NCBI RefSeq assembly: GCF_020859565.1
Contig: NZ_JAJHUO010000023.1
Coordinates: 132,600 to 188,875, forward strand
Length of the DNA stretch: 56,276 nucleotides
Reading direction: 5' to 3'
DNA from: Saccharothrix luteola
GTDB lineage: Bacteria; Actinomycetota; Actinomycetes; Mycobacteriales; Pseudonocardiaceae
Position 1 is the stretch's first letter. Each line of letters begins with the position of its first letter. Position numbers and translations under genes: made by a program. Shown here in pieces: positions 42,061-50,446 of the stretch. The notes below the pieces were generated by a model. That model was not told the origin of the DNA. It saw nothing but the letters and a program-made list of their open reading frames with translations, and made no database searches.

Positions 42061-42669
42061 ATGCACTTGGACTTCACCCGGCTGCCGGCGTTCCTGATCG
42101 CCTGCGCGGTGGTCGTGCTGACGCCCGGCGTGGACGCCTTCCTCCTGCTGCGGACCTCGATGAGGTCCGGCACGCGGGCCGGACTGCTGGCGTTGGCGGG
42201 CATCCACACCGCGGCCTTCGTGCAGGTGGCGTTGGTGATCTCGGGTCTGGGCGTGGTGATCGCCCGCTACCCGGCCGTGCTGACCGGGCTGCGCTGGGTC
42301 GGCGCGGCGTACCTGCTCTACCTGGCCGTGACGATCACCCGCGGGCTGCTGCGGCGTTCGGGCGGGGAGGTGGTGGCGGTCGCGCCGCCCCGGCCGTTCC
42401 GGCAGGGGTTCCTGACCAACATCACCAACCCGAAGATGCTGCTGTTCTCGCTGGCGTTCCTGCCGCAGTTCATCGGCACGGGCGACCCGACGTGGCAGCT
42501 CGGGATGCTCGCGGCGGTGTTCCTGGGGCTCGCGGCGTTGTGGGAGCTGACGATCGTGGTGGCGGCGGCGCGGGTGGCGGGCTCGTTGCGGCGGCCCGGG
42601 GTGACCACGGCGTTGGACGCGGTGTGCGCGGCGGTGTTCGCCACGATGTCGATCGGGCTCGTGCTGTAG
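42061..42669 (+). CDS. LysE/RhtB family exporter
   Basis: 202 residues with six membrane helices. FLIACAVVVLTPGVDAFLLLRTSMRSG near residue 10 is the RhtB signature (PGP-like TPGVD), followed by RWVGAAYLLYLAV and FLTNITNPKMLLFSLAFLPQF near residue 118. Such proteins export amino acids or related compounds; substrate unknown. ATG 42061 has GAGGGAGG upstream; 42046 would put it inside the frame. Divergent from the protease at 41165. Confidence 0.9.
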   Translation: MHLDFTRLPAFLIACAVVVLTPGVDAFLLLRTSMRSGTRAGLLALAGIHTAAFVQVALVISGLGVVIARYPAVLTGLRWVGAAYLLYLAVTITRGLLRRSGGEVVAVAPPRPFRQGFLTNITNPKMLLFSLAFLPQFIGTGDPTWQLGMLAAVFLGLAALWELTIVVAAARVAGSLRRPGVTTALDAVCAAVFATMSIGLVL

Positions 42670-42715
42670 GTCGAGTTCCCGAATTGGTCGGGTTCCTCGG
42701 GGTCGGGTTACCAGG

Positions 42716-42747
42716 CGGCGTGCGGACCCCGGAGGGCCCGCACGCCG
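42716..42747. terminator. Hairpin between convergent genes
   Basis: CGGCGTGCGG (42716-42725) pairs with CCGCACGCCG (42738-42747) around a 12-base loop, in the 83-base gap between the LysE gene and the protease stop. Likely a two-way terminator. Confidence 0.75.
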
Positions 42748-42752
42748 GTTGG

Positions 42753-43529
42753 TCAGGCCGCCAGTTGCTCCTCGATCGCCTGGGAGTAGGCGGCGACGTT
42801 GCTGTAGACGCCCGGCTTGCCCTCCCGGGCGCAACCTTCACCCCAAGAGGTGACGCCGATCAGCTTCCCGCCGGCCACGAACGGGCCGCCCGAGTCGCCC
42901 TGGCACGTGTCGACGCCGCCCTCCGGGTAACCGGCGCACGTCATCTCGGCCGGGTCGAACTGGGGGTAGGCGGTGCGGCAGTACTCGTGGTCCGTCACCG
43001 GCACGGTCGCGCCGAGCAGGTAGCGCGAGGTCGAGCCCTGCTCACTGGTCCGACCCCAGCCGAAGACCCGACCGCTCGTGCCCGGCTCGTACAGCACCCC
43101 GTCGGACGGCTGCGCCAGCGGGAGAGGCGTGTAGTCCACCGGTGAGCGCAAGGTCAGCACGGCGACGTCCGCACCCTGGTCCGCGGCCACGTACTCGGGG
43201 TGGACCCAGATCGCGGAGAGCCGGGCGACCACGCCATCGTCACCCTTGCGGTCCTCACGGCCCAGCACGACCCGCGTGTTGCGGGGCGTCCGGGTGGTCG
43301 CGCAGTGGGCGGCGGTGACCACCTTGGTCGGCGAGACCAGAGTGCCGCCGCAGAACTGGTTGCCGGCGGCGTCGGCCACGTACACCACCCACGGGTGGTC
43401 CGCGATCGACACCCGTTCACCGCCCACTACGCGCTCGCCCACGTCCGTGTTCACGTTCACGTCCGCGTCCGCTGTGGCGGTGCCCGCGAAAGCCATCAAC
43501 AACGTCATCAACAACGCGCCAAGCCGCAT
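42753..43529 (-). CDS. Secreted trypsin-like serine protease
   Basis: 258 residues, the third trypsin-type protease here and closest to the one at 27906 (shared CGGTLV, RYLLGATVPVT, VDTCQGDSGGP). Signal peptide about 1-20, then a short propeptide to VVGG at 34-37. Triad: VVTAAHC, GADVAVL, CQGDSGGP with the trypsin Asp. ATG with AGGAGGGGCC upstream. Likely duplicated from the same ancestor. Confidence 0.93.
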   Translation of the reverse strand: MRLGALLMTLLMAFAGTATADADVNVNTDVGERVVGGERVSIADHPWVVYVADAAGNQFCGGTLVSPTKVVTAAHCATTRTPRNTRVVLGREDRKGDDGVVARLSAIWVHPEYVAADQGADVAVLTLRSPVDYTPLPLAQPSDGVLYEPGTSGRVFGWGRTSEQGSTSRYLLGATVPVTDHEYCRTAYPQFDPAEMTCAGYPEGGVDTCQGDSGGPFVAGGKLIGVTSWGEGCAREGKPGVYSNVAAYSQAIEEQLAA

Positions 43530-43601
43530 CGGCCCCTCCTCCTGATCAAAGGCGTCAGGAGGAGGTTAGCCAGAATGGCCGGTTCCGCTGGGCCAAGTGG
43601 A

Positions 43602-44624
43602 CTAGTCCGCTCCGGTGAACTTGCTGCGCACCCGGCCCGCCGCCCCCGCGAGCACGTCGCCGACTTCGTTGAACACCTTCATCAGCGGGTCCTCGGACTC
43701 GGCCGCCGATTCCTTGTACGACCGGGCCGCGGACTTGATGTCCTCGGTGAACGAGCTCGTCGGCCGGTCGTCCTCGCGCCGCTGGTACGTGCCGGTCAGG
43801 ATGGCGCGGTACTCCTCGCCCGCCGCCCACTTCTGCAGCTCCGCGGCGCGGACCACGGCCATCGGGTGGGTCAGCGGCCACGTGCGGATCAGCTTGAGCA
43901 CGCTGTCGCGCACGTCCTCGACCTGCTCGTACTCCTTGGCCTGCTTGAGGAACTCGGCCGTGTCGACCTGGCTGAGGTCCATGCCGCCCGCCATGGCCAC
44001 GTGCACGCGCAGCGCGGCGGCCGGGTCCTGCCCGCACAGCAGGCCGGCGCGGTCGCACGACAGCTCCGTCTTGCGGTACCACTCGCGCAGCGCGGCGATG
44101 ATCGCGGTGATCGCCCAGTAGCCGCCCGGCATCCAGCCGAGACCGTGCTGCAACTGCATCAGCCGCTGCAGGATCGTCTGGTACAGCGCGTGGCCCGACA
44201 GGACGTGCCCCATCTCGTGCCCGATGGCGAACCGCAGGCCCTCGGTGTCCAGCAGCTCGATCAGGCCCGTGGTGAGCACGATGAACGGCTTGTCGATGCC
44301 GAGCGTCATGGCGTTGGGCACCGGGTCGCGCTTCACGAACAGCTCCGGCACCGGGTCGACGTCCAGCGTCGCCGCCACCTCGAGCCGGAGCCGGTCCAGC
44401 TCCGCGTACTGCCTGGGGCCCACCCGGATGCTCGACGCCAGGTAGCCCAACCTCTCACCGCGTTCCGTGAACGCGCCCGCCACCGCCTGCAACACCGGGC
44501 CGATGCCCGGCACCGCGCGCAAGACCGCCAACGCCCCCCGGTCGACCGGGTGTTCGTACGCACGCGGGCTGATGCCGGGGAACCGGACCCGCGCGCTCGA
44601 CCGTTCGATCTCCTCGCTGCTCAT
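43602..44624 (-). CDS. M48 family zinc metallopeptidase
   Basis: 340 residues. HEMGH near residue 136 (HExxH) with a further Glu in TELSCDRAGLL near 180 as third zinc ligand. The N-terminal part has a hydrophobic segment and the region WAITAIIAAL near 168 is a membrane-associated helix, as in HtpX-like peptidases, although only one is clear. Residues 255-340 form a charged C-terminal extension. Start ATG 44624, since the frame upstream lacks peptidase sequence. Might degrade damaged membrane proteins. Confidence 0.88.
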   Translation of the reverse strand: MSSEEIERSSARVRFPGISPRAYEHPVDRGALAVLRAVPGIGPVLQAVAGAFTERGERLGYLASSIRVGPRQYAELDRLRLEVAATLDVDPVPELFVKRDPVPNAMTLGIDKPFIVLTTGLIELLDTEGLRFAIGHEMGHVLSGHALYQTILQRLMQLQHGLGWMPGGYWAITAIIAALREWYRKTELSCDRAGLLCGQDPAAALRVHVAMAGGMDLSQVDTAEFLKQAKEYEQVEDVRDSVLKLIRTWPLTHPMAVVRAAELQKWAAGEEYRAILTGTYQRREDDRPTSSFTEDIKSAARSYKESAAESEDPLMKVFNEVGDVLAGAAGRVRSKFTGAD

Positions 44625-44694
44625 GGTTCCCACAGTGCCACGACCCGCGCCCCACATCTCCCCGATCGGACGAATCGGCGTGCACACTGACCTG

Positions 44695-45627
44695 GTGAAC
44701 GCAGACGTGCTCGGCACCGACTACGAGACCCGCGCGCTGCCCCTGGGCGGCGGTGACACGACCGCGACCCTGGTCCGCCGCCGCGCGCAGCCGGCGATCC
44801 GCGGCGCGGTGCTGTACGTGCACGGGTTCGCGGACTACTTCTTCCAGCGGCACGTGGCCGAGCACTTCACCGCGCGCGGCTTCGACTTCTACGCCATCGA
44901 CCTGCGCGCGTACGGGCGGTCGTTGCGGCCGGGGCAGGTGGCGAACTACGTGACCGACCTGGCCGAGCACTTCGAGGAGATCGACGCCGCGGCGCGGGTG
45001 ATCCGCGAGGAGGACGGCCACCGGCACCTGGTGGTGATGGGACATTCGACCGGTGGGCTCATCACGAGTCTGTGGGCGCACGAGCGGCGTTCGGACGACG
45101 TGCTGGACGCGTTGGTGCTCAACAGCCCCTGGTTGGACCTGGCCGAGCCGTGGCTGGTGCGGACGGTCGGGACGGCGTTGATCCGGGGTGTCGGGCGGGT
45201 GGCGCCGAAGCTGGTGCTCAAGCCCGGGTTGGGGCCGGTGTACGGCGAGAGCATCCACCGCGACCACCACGGGGAGTGGGACTTCGACACGACGTGGAAG
45301 CCGATCGAGGCGTTCCCGGTGCACGCGGGGTGGTTGCGCGCGATCCGTCGTGGTCATGCCCGGCTGCACCGGGGGTTGGAGGTGGAGGCGCCGGTGCTGT
45401 TGTTGCGGTCGGGGCGCAGCCATCTCCACGCGAAGCGGTGGACGCCCGAGGCGATGACGGCGGACACCGTGCTGGACGTGGAGCACATGCGGGTGTGGGG
45501 GCCGAAGATCGGTCGGCACGTGCGGGTGGTGCAGGTGGAGGGCGGTATGCACGATCTGTTCCTGTCCGCGGAGCCGGTGCGGTTGAGGGCGTTGGCCGAG
45601 GTGGACGAGTTCTTGGATGGGATTTGA
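44695..45627 (+). CDS. Alpha/beta hydrolase, lysophospholipase-like
   Basis: 310 residues. VLYVHGFADYF holds the oxyanion His-Gly, DLRAYGRS follows, the nucleophile elbow is GHSTGG near residue 121, and the catalytic His is in GGMHDLFLS near residue 285; LLLRSGRSHLH in the C-terminal half supplies the strand of the acidic residue. Similar to monoacylglycerol lipases. Two GTG codons (44680, 44695) are possible starts and neither has a ribosome site. Divergent from the M48 peptidase, 70 bases apart. Confidence 0.85.
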   Translation: MNADVLGTDYETRALPLGGGDTTATLVRRRAQPAIRGAVLYVHGFADYFFQRHVAEHFTARGFDFYAIDLRAYGRSLRPGQVANYVTDLAEHFEEIDAAARVIREEDGHRHLVVMGHSTGGLITSLWAHERRSDDVLDALVLNSPWLDLAEPWLVRTVGTALIRGVGRVAPKLVLKPGLGPVYGESIHRDHHGEWDFDTTWKPIEAFPVHAGWLRAIRRGHARLHRGLEVEAPVLLLRSGRSHLHAKRWTPEAMTADTVLDVEHMRVWGPKIGRHVRVVQVEGGMHDLFLSAEPVRLRALAEVDEFLDGI

Positions 45628-45652
45628 TGAGGGTGAAGTGGGTGGAGTGGAG

Positions 45653-45708
45653 GCAAGGGCTTGAAAGATTAGAAGCGTCCTCGCCGGACGGGCAGATCAG
45701 CAGGATGA
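45653..45708. repeat. Short intergenic repeat, copy B
   Basis: Second copy of the 6298-6352 element; shares GCGTCCTC-GCCGGACGGGCAGATCAGC with copy A. It starts 26 bases after the hydrolase stop, again downstream of convergent genes. See copy A for details. Confidence 0.6.
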
Positions 45709-45753
45709 CGGGGTTTTGCGGTCAGGCTGCGGGTCCGTTGTTGGTCGGGGTCC

Positions 45754-45891
45754 GTGTCATCCCACCGACCTCCCTACGGGCTACCACACGTATCAAGGGG
45801 GCGCGCGACATCAGTGCACGCCGCGGGCAGAGGTGAACCCGCGCCCCCTTGACACGCGCGGTAGGGCGGAGCCAGGTCGGCGGGATGACAC
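45754..45891. repeat. Large imperfect inverted repeat
   Basis: Arms 45754-45805 and 45840-45891 (52 bases each) match at about 43 positions; the outer ten (GTGTCATCCC) and the inner AAGGGGGCGCG are identical. A 34-base loop lies between. It fills most of the 285-base gap between the convergent hydrolase and serine hydrolase genes. Could be a terminator for both, or a small mobile element. Confidence 0.7.
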
Positions 45892-45912
45892 GAAGCCCTT
45901 CCTTTGGGAGGT

Positions 45913-46749
45913 CTAGCGGAGGTGTTCGATGGCCAGTCTGGCGGCTTGGCCGATGACGGCGTCTGCTGGTGGAAGGGTGAAGGCGGTGCTCGCGCTGCGG
46001 GTGAAGATGGCTACGGCGTAACGGCCGCCGTCTGGGTATTCGACGACGCCGATCTCGTTGCGGATGGTCGGGAGGGTGCCGGTTTTGCCGGCTACGCGGA
46101 CGTCGTCGAAGGGGAAGCCGGAGGCCAGGCGGTGTGGCCAGACTTGAAGGGCCATGAGGCGGCGGATCGGGGCGCATTCTTCGTGGTGCCAGATGTGGTG
46201 CAGCAGGGTGGTCAGGTCGCGTGCGGTGCTGCGGTTGGTCTGGTCGGGGTCCAGGGCGCGCAGTCGGGACAGGACGACCGGGTCGGTGAGGGCGGCCGGT
46301 GGTTCGGCGGGGGCGGCGTCTTCGGCCATGGTGCGCATGAAGTCCCTTGCCCGGTGGACGATTCGGGTTCGGGTCAGGCCCAGTTGGTCGGTTGTCCGGT
46401 TGATGGTGTCGAGGCCGATGAGGTCGACCAGGGCGTCGGCGGCGGCGTTGTCGGAGACGGTGATGGCCAGGTAGGCCAGGTCTCGCAGGGAGATGGTGAC
46501 GGGGTCGAGCATGCCGCCGATGCCCGTGGGGCCGGTGCTGCGGTGGTGGTCGAGGGTGATCCGGTCGGTCAGGTCGTGGGCGCTGTGGTGCAGGGCGACG
46601 AGCAGGGGGACTTTGAAGACGCTGGCGAGGACGACGGGGTCGTCGGCGCCGACGGAGAGCTCGCGGTCGGGGTGGTCGAGGTCGATGGCGTGCAGCGTGC
46701 CGGTGACGCCGGCGTCGGCGAAGGCGGCGCGCACGCGGGCGGCGGTCAT
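45913..46749 (-). CDS. Class A beta-lactamase-like serine hydrolase
   Basis: 278 residues. SxxK motif SVFK at 43-46, SDN at 99-101 and KTG at 222-224 are the three active-site boxes of class A beta-lactamases and penicillin-recognising enzymes. No signal peptide is visible, unusual for a beta-lactamase, and no clear ExxLN (Glu166) motif was found between SDN and KTG, so hydrolysis of beta-lactams is uncertain. ATG overlaps the LysR stop by four bases (ATGA), so it is co-translated with its regulator. Confidence 0.8.
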   Translation of the reverse strand: MTAARVRAAFADAGVTGTLHAIDLDHPDRELSVGADDPVVLASVFKVPLLVALHHSAHDLTDRITLDHHRSTGPTGIGGMLDPVTISLRDLAYLAITVSDNAAADALVDLIGLDTINRTTDQLGLTRTRIVHRARDFMRTMAEDAAPAEPPAALTDPVVLSRLRALDPDQTNRSTARDLTTLLHHIWHHEECAPIRRLMALQVWPHRLASGFPFDDVRVAGKTGTLPTIRNEIGVVEYPDGGRYAVAIFTRSASTAFTLPPADAVIGQAARLAIEHLR

Positions 46750-47687
46750 GACAGGTACTCCGCGGCCGGGCGGGGGTAGCGGGGCAGCGTGCCCTCGGCG
46801 TGGCGCATTCCTTGTGCGGTCAGGACTTCGGTGACGGCGTCGGCGAAGGCGGTGACGGCAGGGGTTTGGCGGCCACGTGGCCAGGCGGCCGAGGTCCGCC
46901 ACAGGATGGGGTTGCCGCGCAGTGGTCGCCAGGCGGCGTCCGGTGGTGGGGTGACGCCGTCGTGCAGGGCGACCGCGCCGCCGGCGAGGACGAGTCCCAG
47001 CGCGAATTCCGGGTTGCCGGCTTGGTGGACGTCGGTGGGTGTGTAGCCGTGTCGGGCGCACGTGGTCAGCACCTCGTCGTGCAGCGCGGGTGCGGTGGTG
47101 CGGGGGAAGAGGACGAGGGCCAGGCCGTTCAGGTCGGCCAGGCGGACGTCCGGGGCGGTGGTGAGGGGGTGGTCGCGGGGCAGGAGGACGCCCAGCGGGC
47201 TGGTCAGGACCGGGCCGAGGCTCAGCCAGGAGACGTCGAACGGGAAGCGCAGGACGCCGACGTCCAGGCTGCGGTCGGCCAGGGCGCGCAGTTGTTCGGC
47301 GGTGCCGATCTCCCGGAGCTTGAGCTCGACGGGGCTGCGGTGGCGGAACGCCGGGAGGAGGGCGGCCACCGCTCGTCCGCCCAGGTCCGGTGGGACGCCC
47401 GCGCGCAGTGATCCGGCCTCGCCGTGGCGGAACCGTCCGGCGAGGGCGCGGAGCCGGTCTTCGCGGGCGAGCAGGCCGCGGGCTTCGGTGAGGATCTGGC
47501 GGCCCGCGTCGGTGAGGGCGACGTGCCGGGCGTCGCGGTCGAAGAGGCGGACGCCGAGTTCGCGTTCCAGGCGTTGGATGCTCTGCGACAGCGGTGGCTG
47601 GGACATGTGGAGGCGGGCCGCCGCACGGCCGAAGTGCAGTTCCTCGGCCACGGCCAGGAAGTACCGCAGGTGCCGCAGGAGGTCCAC
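46746..47687 (-). CDS. LysR family regulator
   Basis: 313 residues: N-terminal winged helix-turn-helix (LRYFLAVAEELHFGRAAARLHMSQPPLSQSIQRLERELGVRLF, from about residue 7) and a LysR substrate-binding domain. Translationally coupled to the serine hydrolase downstream and divergent from the MBL-fold gene, so it probably controls one or both. The GTG 47687 has a weak ribosome site. Reminds of AmpR-type control in which a LysR regulator drives a beta-lactamase, but here the two genes are in one direction. Confidence 0.9.
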   Translation of the reverse strand: MDLLRHLRYFLAVAEELHFGRAAARLHMSQPPLSQSIQRLERELGVRLFDRDARHVALTDAGRQILTEARGLLAREDRLRALAGRFRHGEAGSLRAGVPPDLGGRAVAALLPAFRHRSPVELKLREIGTAEQLRALADRSLDVGVLRFPFDVSWLSLGPVLTSPLGVLLPRDHPLTTAPDVRLADLNGLALVLFPRTTAPALHDEVLTTCARHGYTPTDVHQAGNPEFALGLVLAGGAVALHDGVTPPPDAAWRPLRGNPILWRTSAAWPRGRQTPAVTAFADAVTEVLTAQGMRHAEGTLPRYPRPAAEYLS

Positions 47688-47774
47688 GAGCTGGGATGAT
47701 AGCCGTTCGCATATGGCAGACGTGCTGATATCGGACTTGGACACGTGCGGCCGGGCACTGGTCTTGTTGGTGGC

Positions 47775-48698
47775 ATGTGCGTGAACAGGCGACAGGTGTT
47801 GATCGGGTCGGCGGCGGTCGCGGTGGCGGGTGCGGGGCTGCCGGGGGTGGCGTTCGCGGCGGGGCGCAGCGGGGTGAGCCTGCGGTGGCTGGGTGTCGCC
47901 GGGTGGGAGGTGCTGTTCGGCGGTCGGCGGGTGCTGATCGACCCGTACTTGAGCCGGTTGCCGGTGTTCGGCGAGGACGGGGAGTTCATCGCCGACCACC
48001 CGCTGGCGGTGCGGAGGGAGTTGGTCGACCGGCACCTCGGGGAGCGGCCGGAGCTGGTGCTGGCGACGCACGGGCACTACGACCACTTGTCGGAGATCCC
48101 GTACGTGGTGGAGAAGCACGGTTCCCGGGTGATCGGGACCGAGACGCACCGGCACTTGTTGGTGGCGCAGGGCGTGCCGGGGGACAACGTGGTCGTGGCG
48201 TCCGGTGGGGAGTACCTGGACTTCCACGGCTTCACCGTCCAGGTGTTCCGGAGCCTGCACAGCCAGTTCGGCTCGTACGGGTACTTCGCGCCGGGCAGCC
48301 TGACCGCGCCGCCGAAGGCGCCGGCGACGATCAGCGACCTCGTGGAGGGCGGCTCGCTGGCGTACATGATCACCGTGGGCGGGTTCTCGGTGCTGTTCCT
48401 GTCGGGGACGGCGAACTACGTCGAGCGGGAGGTCGCGGGACTGCGGCCGGACGTCCTCGTGCTGGGCATGAGCGGCCACGCGAACGTGCACGACTACACC
48501 GCGCGGGCGTTGCGGGCGACCCGGCCCAAGGTGCTGATCCCGAGCCACCACGACGACATGGTGACCCAGTTGGACGACCCCGCCCTGCCGCCGCGCGGCA
48601 ATCCCGCGGCGGCGGCGGAGTTGGCGGAGACGGCGCGGCGGATCGGCCTCGCGGCCCGCGTGCTGGACCCGGAAATCCTGCGCTGGTACGAGCTGTAG
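47775..48698 (+). CDS. Tat-exported metallo-beta-lactamase-fold hydrolase
   Basis: 307 residues. Twin-arginine signal NRRQVLIGSAAVAVAGAGLP at 4-23, then a metallo-beta-lactamase fold: THGHYDHLSEIPYV (HxHxDH) near residue 99, FRSLHSQFGSYG, and a later SGHANVH and PSHHDDM with the last metal His. It belongs to the UlaG-like branch of the fold, which act on esters and phosphoesters. ATG 47775 was chosen; GTG 47781 is close. Divergent from LysR and likely under its control. Confidence 0.87.
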   Translation: MCVNRRQVLIGSAAVAVAGAGLPGVAFAAGRSGVSLRWLGVAGWEVLFGGRRVLIDPYLSRLPVFGEDGEFIADHPLAVRRELVDRHLGERPELVLATHGHYDHLSEIPYVVEKHGSRVIGTETHRHLLVAQGVPGDNVVVASGGEYLDFHGFTVQVFRSLHSQFGSYGYFAPGSLTAPPKAPATISDLVEGGSLAYMITVGGFSVLFLSGTANYVEREVAGLRPDVLVLGMSGHANVHDYTARALRATRPKVLIPSHHDDMVTQLDDPALPPRGNPAAAAELAETARRIGLAARVLDPEILRWYEL

Positions 48699-48715
48699 CG
48701 GCGTACGGTTCGCCC

Positions 48716-49138
48716 GTGGACGCTCGTTGTGGACTGCACGGTGCCGGCACCGATCCCCGGCGGCTGGTCGGTCGACGGCTGGAGCGGGTGATCGCGGCTT
48801 GGCACCACTACGGCTCGGAGGTGCCGACCGATCCGCTGGACGTGTGGCTGGTGGACGACCAGGAGGGGTGCACGCACGTCACGACCGGTTCGGACTGGTG
48901 CCTGATCGTGGAGGGGTCACCGCCCCACGAGGGCTACGACATGCAGGAGTACGGGCGGGTCGAGGTCGGGCCGATCGGCGGTGAGACGCCGTTCGCCCGT
49001 CACCTCGGGGAAGAGGTGCTCGCGGTCGCCCAGGAGTACGAACCGCGCACCGGGCGGATAGCTCTCGACCTCGTGTTCCCGTCGGGCCGCGTGCGGTGCC
49101 GGTGTCGGGAAGGTGATCTCCGGCTGTCCGACGCTTGA
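48716..49138 (+). CDS. Protein of unknown function
   Basis: 140 residues, not recognised. Basic N-terminus (ARCGLHGAGTDPRRLVGRRLERVIAAWHHYG has two His and a Cys), then VDVWLVDDQEGCTHVTTGSDWCLIVEG and an acidic centre PPHEGYDMQEYGRVEVGPIG. Starts 17 bases after the MBL-fold gene on the same strand, so the two are likely co-transcribed. The stop is six bases from the next gene's stop. Confidence 0.6.
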   Translation: MDARCGLHGAGTDPRRLVGRRLERVIAAWHHYGSEVPTDPLDVWLVDDQEGCTHVTTGSDWCLIVEGSPPHEGYDMQEYGRVEVGPIGGETPFARHLGEEVLAVAQEYEPRTGRIALDLVFPSGRVRCRCREGDLRLSDA

Positions 49139-49144
49139 TCCGGT

Positions 49145-49726
49145 TCAGAGCAGGCCGGCGCGGGCGGCGGCCAGGGCGGCTCGGGCGGAGCGTTCGGCGG
49201 TGGCGCGGTCGACCGGCTCGCCGGTGATGAAGATCCGGTGGTACAGCGGGGCGCAGGTGAGGCGGATGAGTTCGACCGGGTCGGCCTGCGGTGGGAGTTC
49301 GCCGCGGTCGACGGCGCGGGTGACGACCTTGGCCGCTTCGGCCTGCCGGGCGGCGTAGAACCGGCGCTTCGCGTCCTGGGCACGGGCGGACTGCTGTGCC
49401 GCGATGACGATCGCGATCGGCACGAGGCGGTGCACCGGGTCGGCGAAGGTGTCCGCGACCTCGGTGGCGATGGCGATCAGGTCGCCCTCCAGCGTGCCGG
49501 TGTCGGGCACCGGCCACTCGGACTCGCGGGTGTGGTCGAGGGCGTCGGCGATGAGCACGTCGACCGTTCCCCAACGGCGGTACACGGTGGTCTTGTGCAC
49601 GCCCGCGCGTTCGGCGACGTTCTCGACCGTCAGGCCGGCGTAGCCGCGCATGGTCAGCTCGGCGTGCACGGCTTCGAGGACGGCTTCGCGGACGCGGGCC
49701 GAGCGTCCACCCGGTCGTGAGGTCAA
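49145..49726 (-). CDS. TetR family regulator
   Basis: 193 residues. Family start TSRPGGRSARVREAVLEAVHAEL followed by the helix-turn-helix GLTVENVAERAGVHKTTVYRRWGTVDVLI and a TetR_C_11-type ligand domain. TTG 49726 was chosen since GGAG lies six bases before it and the family begins M-T-S-R-P-G-G; a TTG two codons earlier is possible. Divergent from the acetyltransferase with two palindromes between; almost certainly its repressor. Confidence 0.9.
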   Translation of the reverse strand: MTSRPGGRSARVREAVLEAVHAELTMRGYAGLTVENVAERAGVHKTTVYRRWGTVDVLIADALDHTRESEWPVPDTGTLEGDLIAIATEVADTFADPVHRLVPIAIVIAAQQSARAQDAKRRFYAARQAEAAKVVTRAVDRGELPPQADPVELIRLTCAPLYHRIFITGEPVDRATAERSARAALAAARAGLL

Positions 49727-49728
49727 CT

Positions 49729-49742
49729 GCAACTCCAGTTGC
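49729..49742. promoter_or_regulatory. TetR operator 1
   Basis: GCAACT-CC-AGTTGC, perfect. Read on the minus strand it is part of CTAACGCAACTGGAGTTGC, the same CTAACGCAAC half-site as operator 2. It sits over the ribosome-site region of the TetR gene. Confidence 0.65.
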
Positions 49743-49765
49743 GTTAGTGGGCGAGGTGTGCCACT

Positions 49766-49789
49766 CTAACGCAACACCAGTCGCGTTAG
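49766..49789. promoter_or_regulatory. TetR operator 2
   Basis: CTAACGC-N10-GCGTTAG, perfect over seven pairs. Its left half CTAACGCAAC equals the half-site in operator 1. It lies 13 bases before the acetyltransferase start. Confidence 0.7.
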
Positions 49790-49801
49790 GAGCCCTCTGC
49801 T

Positions 49802-50443
49802 TTGATCCCAGACCCCACCGTCCTGCACCCGCTGCCGCACGCGGACCGCGTCGTCCAGCTCAAGCCGTTGGTGACGTCGCCGACGATCGAGGTCGGTGAG
49901 TACACGTACTACGACGACCCGGAGCACGCGCTGGAGTTCGAGACCCGCAACGTGCTCTACGGGTACGGCGCCGAGAAGCTGGTCATCGGCAGGTTCTGCG
50001 CGCTGGCCACCGGCACCAGGTTCATCATGGCCGGCGCGAACCACCTCAACATCGGCGTGTCGACGTTCCCGTTCACGATCTTCGGCGGCACGTGGGCCGA
50101 GAAGACGATGGACCTGATGACCGGCATGGAGACGCGTGGCGACACGGTGGTCGGCAACGACGTCTGGTTCGGCTACAACGCGCTCGTGATGCCGGGCGTG
50201 ACGATCGGCGACGGCGCGATCATCGCGACCGGCGCGGTGGTGACGTCGGACGTGCCGCCGTACGCGGTGGTGGGCGGCAACCCGGCGAAGCCCGTGAAGC
50301 AGCGCTACGCCGACGAGGACGTGGCCCGGCTGCTGCGCGCCAAGTGGTGGGACTGGCCGATCGAGCTGGTGACCGAACACGTCCGCACGATCATGTCCGG
50401 CACACCCGCCGAGATCGAGCACATCGCGCTGACCCAGTTGTAA
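49802..50443 (+). CDS. Vat-type (xenobiotic) O-acetyltransferase
   Basis: 213 residues of left-handed beta-helix type. Family boxes: VLYGYGAEKLVIGRFCALATGTRFIMAGANHLN with the catalytic His81, STFPFTIFGG, then hexapeptide repeats (VGNDVWFGYNALVMPGVTIGDGAIIATGAVVTSDVPPYAVVGGNPAK). Vat enzymes acetylate streptogramin A; related enzymes act on chloramphenicol. The start is TTG with AGGAG upstream. Paired with a TetR regulator and two operators, this looks like an inducible resistance module; the substrate is inferred. Confidence 0.88.
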   Translation: MIPDPTVLHPLPHADRVVQLKPLVTSPTIEVGEYTYYDDPEHALEFETRNVLYGYGAEKLVIGRFCALATGTRFIMAGANHLNIGVSTFPFTIFGGTWAEKTMDLMTGMETRGDTVVGNDVWFGYNALVMPGVTIGDGAIIATGAVVTSDVPPYAVVGGNPAKPVKQRYADEDVARLLRAKWWDWPIELVTEHVRTIMSGTPAEIEHIALTQL

Positions 50444-50446
50444 ACG

